Source: Nitrospira sp. (GTDB lineage Bacteria; Nitrospirota; Nitrospiria; Nitrospirales; UBA8639). From it: DNA of 64,000 bases. How positions within the stretch are numbered: the stretch's first letter is position 1; each line of letters starts with the position of its first letter. Below the pieces are notes generated by a model, which saw only the letters and a program-made list of their open reading frames with translations, was not told the DNA's origin and searched no databases. The stretch spans positions 1 to 64,000 of the forward strand of contig WTGX01000028.1 in assembly GCA_011523385.1 (NCBI GenBank), written 5' to 3'. This document shows positions 25,677 to 32,792 of this stretch, in pieces. Both the position numbers and the translations under genes were made by a program.

Positions 25677-27523
25677 ACCGACTCCTCTCGAGAGAACGCC
25701 TGCACGAACGACATGCTCGGTGCGTCCTTTTCCACGACGGCCGGCCGTTTGTCCCGTGTGGCCAGCCAAAACATGAAAAACACCGAAGCCCAGAACAACA
25801 CCATGTTGATGGTCACCATTTTGGCCGCAAACGTGATGGCAGGAGTAAAAGCCCAAGGGGAAACGTCAGCCATCAGCTCATTCACGTGCCATCCCAACCG
25901 GCCGGCCGACCGGATATACCCCATCAAGCCCATCACCCAGGAAAAGGTCGCGGCGACTCCGAACAACGCCACCATCCCGCGCGCGGAGATCCCGCCCCAT
26001 TGGATGGGACCGCGAATCCCGCTCCCCTTCAACAGAAAATGATTGAGCGCCAACCCTCCGAGCAGGACCGTCGCCGTGGTCGCACCCTGCGGAATGGAGA
26101 GGCCGACCCGAACGTGGGCGGGAATGAAAAACCCGTACACCGAGACCCAGACGATATTGGCCATGCCCACGACAAACAACGCCCCGATCGCCACGTTTCC
26201 CGCCGCGGCCCACGGCACGGTAATGATGCGGTTGGCGCGGCGATACAGCAGGTAGCTCAGGGCGGTCAGGCAGATCATGACGTTGATGGCACCGTTTTTC
26301 GCCGACATCACCCCAAACTGTCCGATCACCGGATGTTGCGCCGCGCCCATGGCTTTCATTTCGCTTGGCGTCATGGCAATGGTATGGGGGGTGAACCAGA
26401 CCAGAAACGACACCATCAGTCCGCCGAGAATAAATTTGAAATAGGGATGATATCGTTCCCCGTCACGCAACCGTCCCAGGGACTGCCAGATGTAATAATT
26501 GATACCGAGAAACAGCGCACCGATGGTGGTGGCCTGGACCACGAACAGCCAGGACAACAATCCGCCCATCATGGTCATACCCATTTCCTGACGGAATTCG
26601 AACACGGAACGCATCAGCCAATACCCGGCAAAGGGCATGGGAAGCAACGCACACACCACCACGACGATAAACACGTACCCCACCCAATCATAATAGGCCC
26701 GTTCCTCCCGGACCCGGGTCTTCAAAAACCGGTACGCGGCATAGGCCACGACGACGGCCCCACCGGACATAATATCCGCCAGGAACCGATGGGCATTCAG
26801 CGGATTCCATAACGGCGAATGCAACAAATGCCAGACGTTCCCCAAAAATTGTCCCTCGGCGTTCACTCCCGCGGGCGCCATCATAAACGACGCCCAGGCA
26901 TTGGCCAGCAGGAGCAGCATCACGCCCATGCCATTCGCCACGACCCCGATCGACAAATGCACCCATTTCCCCGCACCCCGGGCCAGGCGGTCCCAACTGT
27001 AGTAGTACAACACCAGGAGGAAAGATTCCCCCAAAAACACCGCGGCATACAACGGCATCATCTGTTTGAACGTGGAACCCATGTACGTCATGAACACGGG
27101 ATAGAACGTGATGAACGCCCCAAGCATCACGCTGCCGAGCAGGGCCGTAACCGAGAGCGAAACCACCCCGACGCGAAGAATGTCGCGACCCAGACCGTCG
27201 TACCGTTGGGCTGCCCGTGGATCACGACGCGTCAGACTCAACAACTCCAGGAGAAACGCAAACAGCGGCAGGGCCAGAACGAACCCGCCGAAATAGGTAT
27301 GCTGCTGCGTGACGAGCCAGATGATGATCCGGTTATTGAGCGGTTGCCACTGCGGGTAGGTGGAGCCGGTTTCCGTTGCCGGAGGGCCTTGAGGGGTACC
27401 GGCGGTCTTATAATAAACGTCCTCGGTCAGGGTTGAAGCATCCTGACCGGCCCACCCCGGCATCGGCGCAGCAAGCACAAAGCCCAGCACACACAACAGG
27501 AAAACAGACACGCCGGTTTTCAT
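25673..27523 (-). CDS. Cytochrome bd-like oxidase subunit (second copy)
   Basis: 616 residues from the ATG at 27523, which overlaps the preceding stop (ATGA). A signal-like helix is followed by about 14 membrane helices. It is clearly a paralogue of the protein at 20229-22193: shared blocks include VTQQHTYFGGFVLALP, WHLLHSPLWNPLNAHRF, MPFAGYWLMRSVFEFRQEMG, FTPHTIAMTPSEMKAMGAAQ and GLMGYIRSAGRLGWHVNE. Unlike the first copy, no cytochrome c genes accompany it; instead it is coupled to a membrane protein of unknown function and DUF3047. It may use quinol directly or a separate donor. Confidence 0.8.
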   Translation of the reverse strand: MKTGVSVFLLCVLGFVLAAPMPGWAGQDASTLTEDVYYKTAGTPQGPPATETGSTYPQWQPLNNRIIIWLVTQQHTYFGGFVLALPLFAFLLELLSLTRRDPRAAQRYDGLGRDILRVGVVSLSVTALLGSVMLGAFITFYPVFMTYMGSTFKQMMPLYAAVFLGESFLLVLYYYSWDRLARGAGKWVHLSIGVVANGMGVMLLLLANAWASFMMAPAGVNAEGQFLGNVWHLLHSPLWNPLNAHRFLADIMSGGAVVVAYAAYRFLKTRVREERAYYDWVGYVFIVVVVCALLPMPFAGYWLMRSVFEFRQEMGMTMMGGLLSWLFVVQATTIGALFLGINYYIWQSLGRLRDGERYHPYFKFILGGLMVSFLVWFTPHTIAMTPSEMKAMGAAQHPVIGQFGVMSAKNGAINVMICLTALSYLLYRRANRIITVPWAAAGNVAIGALFVVGMANIVWVSVYGFFIPAHVRVGLSIPQGATTATVLLGGLALNHFLLKGSGIRGPIQWGGISARGMVALFGVAATFSWVMGLMGYIRSAGRLGWHVNELMADVSPWAFTPAITFAAKMVTINMVLFWASVFFMFWLATRDKRPAVVEKDAPSMSFVQAFSREESV

Positions 27524-28608
27524 GAAAACGTCTCTCGCGAGGGTTCTCCCTGACTGATCTCGACAGGTTCCCCCTTCCGTTCTGACGTCACCCACCCGGT
27601 TTTGGCCAAAATTTCCATCACGAACGGACAACGTTTCAAGCCTTCGGAGATACCGCCCCGTGTTTGCGTCTCCACAAAGACCCGGACCCCCAAAAAATAG
27701 CCGTACCCGGCCATCACCCCCGCGGTCACCCCGCCGACCGCCAGGTGAACGAAAAGGGCCGCGTCCTCAACCTGCAACACAAAGGCGATGAAGCCGAATT
27801 GCACTAAATAGTAAGTGAATGCAAAAGTCAAACACGGCCACGTCCAAAACCGGCAGGCTTCCAACCACGACTCGATTCTGAAGCGATCGGGGAAGTTGTC
27901 GAGAGGACGTTTCCCGGACAAGAAAGCCCCATGGGCGCAGAACGCCGCCACTATACAGACCAGGATTGCCGGGCTGACTTCCCCCCCGTTGCCGGCCCAG
28001 CCGAGCCGGGACAGGATCGCGGTGGCCCCGCCGGCGACGATTCCCGCGCCCACCCATGGGGCCAAATGAAGAAAGTCGCGCTGAAGCAATTCACGAAACG
28101 ACCCGCCGTCGGGAAAAGTCACCATCCTTGCACCTTGGGCTTCCATTCTGACCACGTGCCCGATTTCAAAGGCGTCACGAGCGACCGACGTACAGGGGAT
28201 AATCAGGGCCATCATGACCGGACCTTCGGGATGAACCAGAAAATTGTAATCGACAAAGAGTGCCAGGATCGCCAACACCAGCAACGAAAGTTGCACGCCG
28301 TAGGCGAACCCGATCCATCCGCCGACCCAGAAAAGACGGCTTGGATTATCGGTCCGGCAAATCCGGGGCAACGTCTCCCCGCGTCCCATCACATAGGCCC
28401 AATACGCGGTGAGCGTCGAAAGGACGCCGCTGAACGCCAACAATGCCAGCGGATCGGATAAGGGCAGCACGTCCTTCAAGAGACGATAGAGGACAAACGC
28501 CACGAGCCCCGGAGCCAGCATCACCCGGCGCTTCCGTCTGCGAACGCCGGGTTCCGTGACGGTCGCGTTCAGTTGGGGAATCACCCGGAGCGCAAGTCGA
28601 TGCAGCAT
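27520..28608 (-). CDS. Polytopic membrane protein, family not recognised
   Basis: 362 residues with about eight hydrophobic segments, for example GLVAFVLYRLLKDVLPLSD, GVQLSLLVLAILALFVDYNF and WVGAGIVAGGATAILSRLGW. Several His residues flank helices (FEIGHVVRM, CAHGAFLSG, FLHLAPWVG) and might bind haem, but there is no recognisable cytochrome signature. The gene ends with an ATGA overlap into the second bd-like oxidase gene, which suggests the two products form a complex, perhaps with this one in the place of CydB. That is inference from context only. Confidence 0.65.
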   Translation of the reverse strand: MLHRLALRVIPQLNATVTEPGVRRRKRRVMLAPGLVAFVLYRLLKDVLPLSDPLALLAFSGVLSTLTAYWAYVMGRGETLPRICRTDNPSRLFWVGGWIGFAYGVQLSLLVLAILALFVDYNFLVHPEGPVMMALIIPCTSVARDAFEIGHVVRMEAQGARMVTFPDGGSFRELLQRDFLHLAPWVGAGIVAGGATAILSRLGWAGNGGEVSPAILVCIVAAFCAHGAFLSGKRPLDNFPDRFRIESWLEACRFWTWPCLTFAFTYYLVQFGFIAFVLQVEDAALFVHLAVGGVTAGVMAGYGYFLGVRVFVETQTRGGISEGLKRCPFVMEILAKTGWVTSERKGEPVEISQGEPSRETFS

Positions 28609-28811
28609 CGGAAACTCTCAAAGGACGGAAATTGTCGTTGGCATGAAATACCCACTTTGATGTAGCGGCGACATCCATTCGGGACGGCACCATTCGGCTT
28701 CGCTTCCTTCGACTTCGCTCAGGACAGGCAGGGCAGGCTCAGGCCGTCCCCTACGGCCGGGGAGAGCCCGTATTATCTGTAGGGGCAGGCCCCTCGGAGA
28801 CGTTCTGCGCC
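28609..28811. other. Intergenic gap with repeat fragment
   Basis: Between the PCP_red protein gene and the membrane protein gene. It holds a piece of a dispersed repeat (CTTCGACTTCGCTCAGGACA near 28709-28728) related to sequences near 56667 and 57990, and a short inverted repeat around GGGGCAGGCCCCT. No gene is evident. Confidence 0.5.
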
Positions 28812-29294
28812 TTACCCCCTCGGGGCTGCCATGCCGAAATAGCGGGCCTTGATTTCTTCCATCAACTCCACCGTAACTTCGGGGAGGCCTCGGTCCTGGG
28901 CCGTCCGCTCCAACTCCACGCGCGCCATCGCGCGAACCGGCCCCGGAACGCGCGACAAACGTTGCTTCGCCTCGGGATGCCAGGACACCATCCCTTGGGT
29001 ACCGGCTTCCATCATGACGTCGGTCGAGATCACGGTGAGGCCGTTTCGATCCGCATAGCCTTCCACGTCCTGCCGGACAAGAGGCTCCACATACGGCGGA
29101 AGCCGGTCCAACCGATGCCGGGCCTCATCCGTCCAGGCCGGACGGTCGAACAACACACCGCCTTTTCGATGGTCCGTCTCGATTCCCACACGAAACCCGC
29201 ATCGTTCACAGCGATAACGAAGAAAGACCTGGCCGTCATCCCGTTCCTCGAGGATCTCACACCGGAAATCAGAGCCGCAGGCGCATCGCATCAT
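28812..29294 (-). CDS. Zinc-ribbon protein with two PCP_red-type domains
   Basis: 160 residues. The N-terminus has two cysteine pairs (CACGSDFRC and CERCGF) of zinc-ribbon type. Two copies of a small helical domain follow, one starting WTDEARHRLDRLPPYVEPLV and the other WHPEAKQRLSRVPGPVRAMA. This pattern matches the C-terminal 'PCP_red' domain of light-independent protochlorophyllide reductase subunit B, which also occurs alone in non-phototrophs. Its function there is unclear; a link to tetrapyrrole or haem handling is a reasonable guess, since the operon contains a bd-like oxidase and a DUF420 protein. It ends about 200 bases before the next gene. Confidence 0.7.
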   Translation of the reverse strand: MMRCACGSDFRCEILEERDDGQVFLRYRCERCGFRVGIETDHRKGGVLFDRPAWTDEARHRLDRLPPYVEPLVRQDVEGYADRNGLTVISTDVMMEAGTQGMVSWHPEAKQRLSRVPGPVRAMARVELERTAQDRGLPEVTVELMEEIKARYFGMAAPRG

Positions 29295-29298
29295 AAGA

Positions 29299-30015
29299 CT
29301 ACCCGATTCGTCCGGGATACAAGATATACAGCATGGTATAGGTAATACTGCCGGTCAGGAACAACACACAATACACCACCATGGTAAAACGGCCCAGGAC
29401 CCTGTGTCGTCGCGCCCCATTCGGCCACAGACGTTGAATGGCCACTTCGACACCGAACACCAGGGCAATGAGGATAAGGAGTCCGAGATAGACGCCGAAT
29501 TTACCCATGGAAAAACCGCTGGCGGCCACGCGACTGAAAAACAACAGCAACACGAGCGCCGTCACCACCCCCAGGATCATCGCTATTTTTTTTCCGGTGG
29601 TTTGCAGGATGGCCTCTTGCAACTGACGCCGGCCGTTGACGAAGGTCTGAGAACGAAATCCCAGGACAATCATATAAATGGCCATGATCAATCCAATCAC
29701 GACCAGGAGAATGTGAAAGGTCAACAGAGGCACGAACACGTTGTCATACAACGCCTGCGACCCGCCGAACCCCTCCTTGCCCTCAAAAGCCAGCACGCCA
29801 AGCTGGCGAAACAAATAATAACTGACGAAAAATGCCAGCATGGCGATCATCCCGCCGAGCATCAACCAATGATGACCGCTCGCGCGACTCTTTTTGGCCT
29901 GAATCCACCCGACGATAAACAACCCGGTGAACAAGGTGGCCATCAACTGACTGATATCGGCCCCCATGGTAGCATGCGTCCCCACAAACCCCGGCTCTCG
30001 TAACCATTCAGCCAT
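29299..30015 (-). CDS. DUF420 (CtaM-like) membrane protein
   Basis: 238 residues with about six membrane helices. Features of DUF420 are visible: an N-terminal HATMGADISQ segment, HHWLMLGGMIAMLAFFVSYY, LTFHILLVVIGLIMAIYMIV and a C-terminal RRHRVLGRFTMVVYCVLFLTG followed by a Tyr-rich end. In Bacillus and Staphylococcus the related CtaM is needed to mature haem-A-containing oxidases, so a role in assembling the oxidase encoded downstream is plausible. It starts directly after the methyltransferase stop codon and is 4 bases from the PCP_red gene, so these are one operon. Confidence 0.78.
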   Translation of the reverse strand: MAEWLREPGFVGTHATMGADISQLMATLFTGLFIVGWIQAKKSRASGHHWLMLGGMIAMLAFFVSYYLFRQLGVLAFEGKEGFGGSQALYDNVFVPLLTFHILLVVIGLIMAIYMIVLGFRSQTFVNGRRQLQEAILQTTGKKIAMILGVVTALVLLLFFSRVAASGFSMGKFGVYLGLLILIALVFGVEVAIQRLWPNGARRHRVLGRFTMVVYCVLFLTGSITYTMLYILYPGRIG

Positions 30016-31005
30016 TTAATCCTCTCCTGATTTGATTCCCTGAACAATCGCCCGCGGTTCCAGTTCCGTGACGGAAGCGAAGCCGGCCCGGGTCATCCAT
30101 TCCATGGCCTCCTGGGTCGTGAAGCACTGTCCTTCTTCCGTATTGACCAGAATATGCACGGCAAATGCCGTGGTCCAGGCCGGACTCGTTCGATCCGGGT
30201 CCAAAAACCGGTCCTTGATCACCAACCGGCCCGCGTCCGTGAGGTGAGCAAAGGCCTTGTGTACCAATGCGGCGTTGGCTTGCGCGTCCTGGTAATGAAG
30301 CACGTCGGACAAAAGCACAAGATCATAGAGGCCGCCCAATGAATCCGTATTGAAATTGCCCGGCATGACGGCAATTCGATCCTCCAATCCGGCTTCCTTG
30401 ATCGACCGTTCGGTCACCTGGAGGGTTGAAGGCAGATCAAACACCGTGGCGCTAAGACCAGGATACTCCCGGCAAAAAGCAATCGCATTCGTCCCGGCTC
30501 CCCCGCCGACGTCCAGCATCCGTTCAACGCCACCCAGTTGCAGCACCTTCGCGAGGATGACTCCGCTCCCCCGGCCGATCCGGTCCAGAACCGCCAGCAC
30601 GTTGGCACCCATCTCCGGGTTGGTTTCAAAGACGTGCCGCCGGACCGGAGACGCACCTGTCCTGACGGTCTCTTCCAGTTTTCCCCAATTCATCCATTCC
30701 GAGTCGTGCAAAACCAGCAGGTGCCCCACGTAATCCGGGCTGACTTTCACCAGGTGCTTCCGGGCCACGCTGGTATTCGCAAATCGACCCTCGTGTTTGG
30801 TCAGGACCCGCATCGCCACTAATGCGTTTAAAACGAGGCTCAACGCCCGTTCATCCAGAGATAAACGCTTGGCCAGGTCAGGGGGAGAATCGGACCGGCC
30901 ATCCAGGGCTGAAAAAAGATCCAGCTTGATCGCCGTGAGGAGAATTTTCGTCTCCCAGTAATACCCGGTCTGAAATATTTCTGCGAGAGAGAGCTCCCGA
31001 GGCAC
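30016..31005 (-). CDS. SAM-dependent O-methyltransferase (acetylserotonin O-methyltransferase type)
   Basis: 329 residues. An N-terminal winged-helix dimerisation domain (SLAEIFQTGYYWETKILLTA through LSLVLNALVAMRVLTK) is followed by a Rossmann methyltransferase with the SAM-binding motif LDVGGGAGTNAIAF and FDLPSTL. Members methylate hydroxyl groups of small aromatic, polyketide, carotenoid or tetrapyrrole compounds; the substrate here is unknown. The GTG at 31005 has AAAGGA six bases upstream. It is the first gene of the second bd-like oxidase operon, which raises the possibility of a quinone or haem modification, but this is speculative. Confidence 0.83.
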   Translation of the reverse strand: MPRELSLAEIFQTGYYWETKILLTAIKLDLFSALDGRSDSPPDLAKRLSLDERALSLVLNALVAMRVLTKHEGRFANTSVARKHLVKVSPDYVGHLLVLHDSEWMNWGKLEETVRTGASPVRRHVFETNPEMGANVLAVLDRIGRGSGVILAKVLQLGGVERMLDVGGGAGTNAIAFCREYPGLSATVFDLPSTLQVTERSIKEAGLEDRIAVMPGNFNTDSLGGLYDLVLLSDVLHYQDAQANAALVHKAFAHLTDAGRLVIKDRFLDPDRTSPAWTTAFAVHILVNTEEGQCFTTQEAMEWMTRAGFASVTELEPRAIVQGIKSGED

Positions 31006-31062
31006 AACCAGTCCTTTCTCTCACTGTGGCCCTCTCCCAAGGGGAAAGGAAAGTCTATTGAG

Positions 31063-31092
31063 ATAGTAACGGGCGGGAACCGGCAAACGCAA
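31063..31092 (-). promoter_or_regulatory. Candidate promoter of the second bd-like oxidase operon
   Basis: TTGCGT and TACTAT on the minus strand separated by 18 bases, about 58 bases upstream of the methyltransferase start and just after the terminator of the preceding gene. Confidence 0.42.
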
Positions 31093-31106
31093 GAACGCGC
31101 ACAAAG

Positions 31107-31145
31107 CAAAAAGGGCGGCAACGATGAACCGTTACCGCCCTTTTC
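31107..31145 (-). terminator. Rho-independent terminator after the cupredoxin-like gene
   Basis: Eleven-base-pair stem with one mismatch (arms 31113-31123 and 31130-31140), six-base loop, then five T in the minus direction. A T-run on the other side as well could make it work in both directions. Confidence 0.8.
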
Positions 31146-31170
31146 ACTACTGCAAAGAGGAAAGACGTAT

Positions 31171-31959
31171 TTACATTTTGAACTTGTTTTTCTTTTTGAT
31201 GTCGAAGTTGGCTTCAACGGTCCCACCGTCCTTCACTTCGACTTCCACGGTCACGTTGCCGGCCACCGGGTGCCAGGCCAGGACCTTGTGCTTGCCTGCG
31301 GGAACGTCTTTGATCTCAAAAGATCCGTCGCCGCCGGACACGCCAAAATGACCGTTGCTCACGGGCAGGTACCAGGCTTGCATAAACTCGTGCTGGTCAC
31401 ATTGCAACCGAAGCACGGAACCTTTCCTGGCCATCCGCATCTTGATCTTCTTGTCCAGTTTGTCGCCTTTCTTGGCCAACCCGATATTGAACAGGGTCGA
31501 AGATTTCGCGCCGAGCACGTCGAAGCTATGGGGATTATGCAACACCCCTTCCTTGGACTTGGGATCATTGGGGTCGGCATCGGTATTTTCCACGACGAAG
31601 TTGCCCTTGTTCACCAACACGCCGGTAAACGGCAGAAACTCACACAACTTGGCGATCACGGTCGGCGTCGTCTTAAAGCCTTTGTCCTTAATACCGCGAA
31701 CCGACACGATCGCGTTCTTGAGCCCTTTGTTTCCATCCACTTCGACTTCCTTCAACAAACGCGTGTCATCCCCTTTTTTGCTGGGATTTTGTTTACAAAA
31801 GGCCGGATTGGGAAATTTGGAAAAGGCAAATTCTTTTGGCGGAACGGGCTTGCCGGAATACATGACCTTTCCCTTAATGGTTCCGCCGGCTTGAGCAATC
31901 AGTGGCATTGCAACCAGCAACCCACCAAGGCACAAAGTAAGCAACTGACGAGTCCTCAT
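31171..31959 (-). CDS. Exported cupredoxin-like / carboxypeptidase-regulatory-like protein
   Basis: 262 residues from the ATG at 31959. A signal peptide (LLTLCLGGLLVAMPLIAQAG) precedes a beta-sandwich that begins GGTIKGKVMYSGKPVPP, as in carboxypeptidase regulatory-like domains. A candidate copper site is visible: HNPHSFDVLG in the middle and LQCDQHEFMQAWYLPVSN near residue 186, giving Cys-x2-His-x2-Met plus an upstream His. The segment DGSFEIKDVPAGKHKVLAWH follows. Two relatives lie at 37036-38871. It has its own strong promoter and a terminator, so it is expressed alone. Likely periplasmic; electron transfer or copper binding is inferred from the motif. Confidence 0.75.
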   Translation of the reverse strand: MRTRQLLTLCLGGLLVAMPLIAQAGGTIKGKVMYSGKPVPPKEFAFSKFPNPAFCKQNPSKKGDDTRLLKEVEVDGNKGLKNAIVSVRGIKDKGFKTTPTVIAKLCEFLPFTGVLVNKGNFVVENTDADPNDPKSKEGVLHNPHSFDVLGAKSSTLFNIGLAKKGDKLDKKIKMRMARKGSVLRLQCDQHEFMQAWYLPVSNGHFGVSGGDGSFEIKDVPAGKHKVLAWHPVAGNVTVEVEVKDGGTVEANFDIKKKNKFKM

Positions 31960-32015
31960 AGATATTCCTCCTGGTGATAAAATCCTCGAATCTTCTGTCA
32001 CGCACACAATCTGGC

Positions 32016-32044
32016 TTTATAACAACCTGAAATAAGGGTGTCAA
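32016..32044 (-). promoter_or_regulatory. Strong promoter of the cupredoxin-like gene
   Basis: Minus strand TTGACA, 17 bases, TATAAA. It lies 57 bases upstream of the ATG at 31959 and is the best sigma-70 match in the window, suggesting high constitutive expression. Confidence 0.7.
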
Positions 32045-32057
32045 GGTAATGTGGCTC

Positions 32058-32362
32058 CTACAGCGCCTTCACCAGCGCAACGATCAGCCCACCCTGGGCA
32101 ATCATGGCCATCACCATCCATTTCAACAAGTCGCTCTTGACGCTTTCGATCTTTAACTCCAGCTCGCCCCTGACCTTCTCGACGCCCGCCTTGACCTTCT
32201 CGATGTCCGCCTTGAGAGCCAGGATATCGGCCTTGGTAGCCAAGTTGCCGTTGAGTAGTTGAACCTGTTCATTCGCCAGGGCCTCCGCCTGTTTCTCTGT
32301 AAAGCCGCTGCCGTCAGGTTCTTGACAAAACGGTGGGAATCAAAGGCAATCGCTTCAGTCAT
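32058..32362 (-). pseudogene. DUF1640-like coiled-coil membrane protein with a frameshift
   Basis: Two overlapping frames together make one plausible protein of about 100 residues. The first begins MTEAIAFDSHRFVKNLTAA (ATG at 32362). After a one-base loss near 32303-32312 the second frame continues GFTEKQAEALANEQVQLLNG, then a coiled coil (ADIEKVKAGVEKVRGELELK) and a C-terminal membrane helix ending at 32058. This is the architecture of bacterial DUF1640/CCDC90-like proteins. Either the gene is broken or the base is missing from the sequence. A start inside the second frame (ATG at 32243) would give only a 61-residue remnant. Confidence 0.75.
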
Positions 32363-32792
32363 ACGGCGATTATAGGTTACGAGACCACATCATGCAACAA
32401 GACTTCGGATGAGCAAGGCGGTCAGGTCATCGCCAACCTGACCGCCTGGGCTACGAATACCGTCATCCTCGACGCTTGTCCCCGACATTCTTAATCGGGG
32501 ATCTATCGAGGATTGTATGTGTTCAGTCATTCGTTGACAATTTTTGTTGCCTCCTTCCGTCATCCCCGACCTCGATCGGGGATCCAGGGGTTTTCTTTTT
32601 GCATGTGTAGCCGCGCCATCTCATGGCGCTTCTTGCTCTTGGCTTCTCCAAGCCGCATAAGATGCGGCCAGGAAGACAGCGGGATAAGGCATGTCCCTGC
32701 CCCCAGCAGGGATCCCGCAGCTACAAGGAGGAGAGACCGTCAACGACTCTTGATAATTCCCTATTTTTTCATGCCAACGGATTAAAAAGCAT
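32363..32792. other. 430-base intergenic region with nested palindromes
   Basis: No convincing gene. It contains a hairpin at about 32418-32450 (GGCGGTCAGGT and its complement) and the dispersed repeat described separately at 32462-32590. The remainder towards 32792 holds short open frames on both strands that lack ribosome binding sites and protein-like composition. Confidence 0.5.
32462..32590. repeat. Dispersed palindromic repeat (nested hairpins)
   Basis: An outer pair (ATCCTCGA / TCGAGGAT) encloses an inner hairpin (CCCCGACATTCTTAATCGGGG); a second hairpin of the same family follows (GTCATCCCCGACCTCGATCGGGGATCC in abbreviated form). Related elements lie at 36145, 59123 and 62929. Confidence 0.65.
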
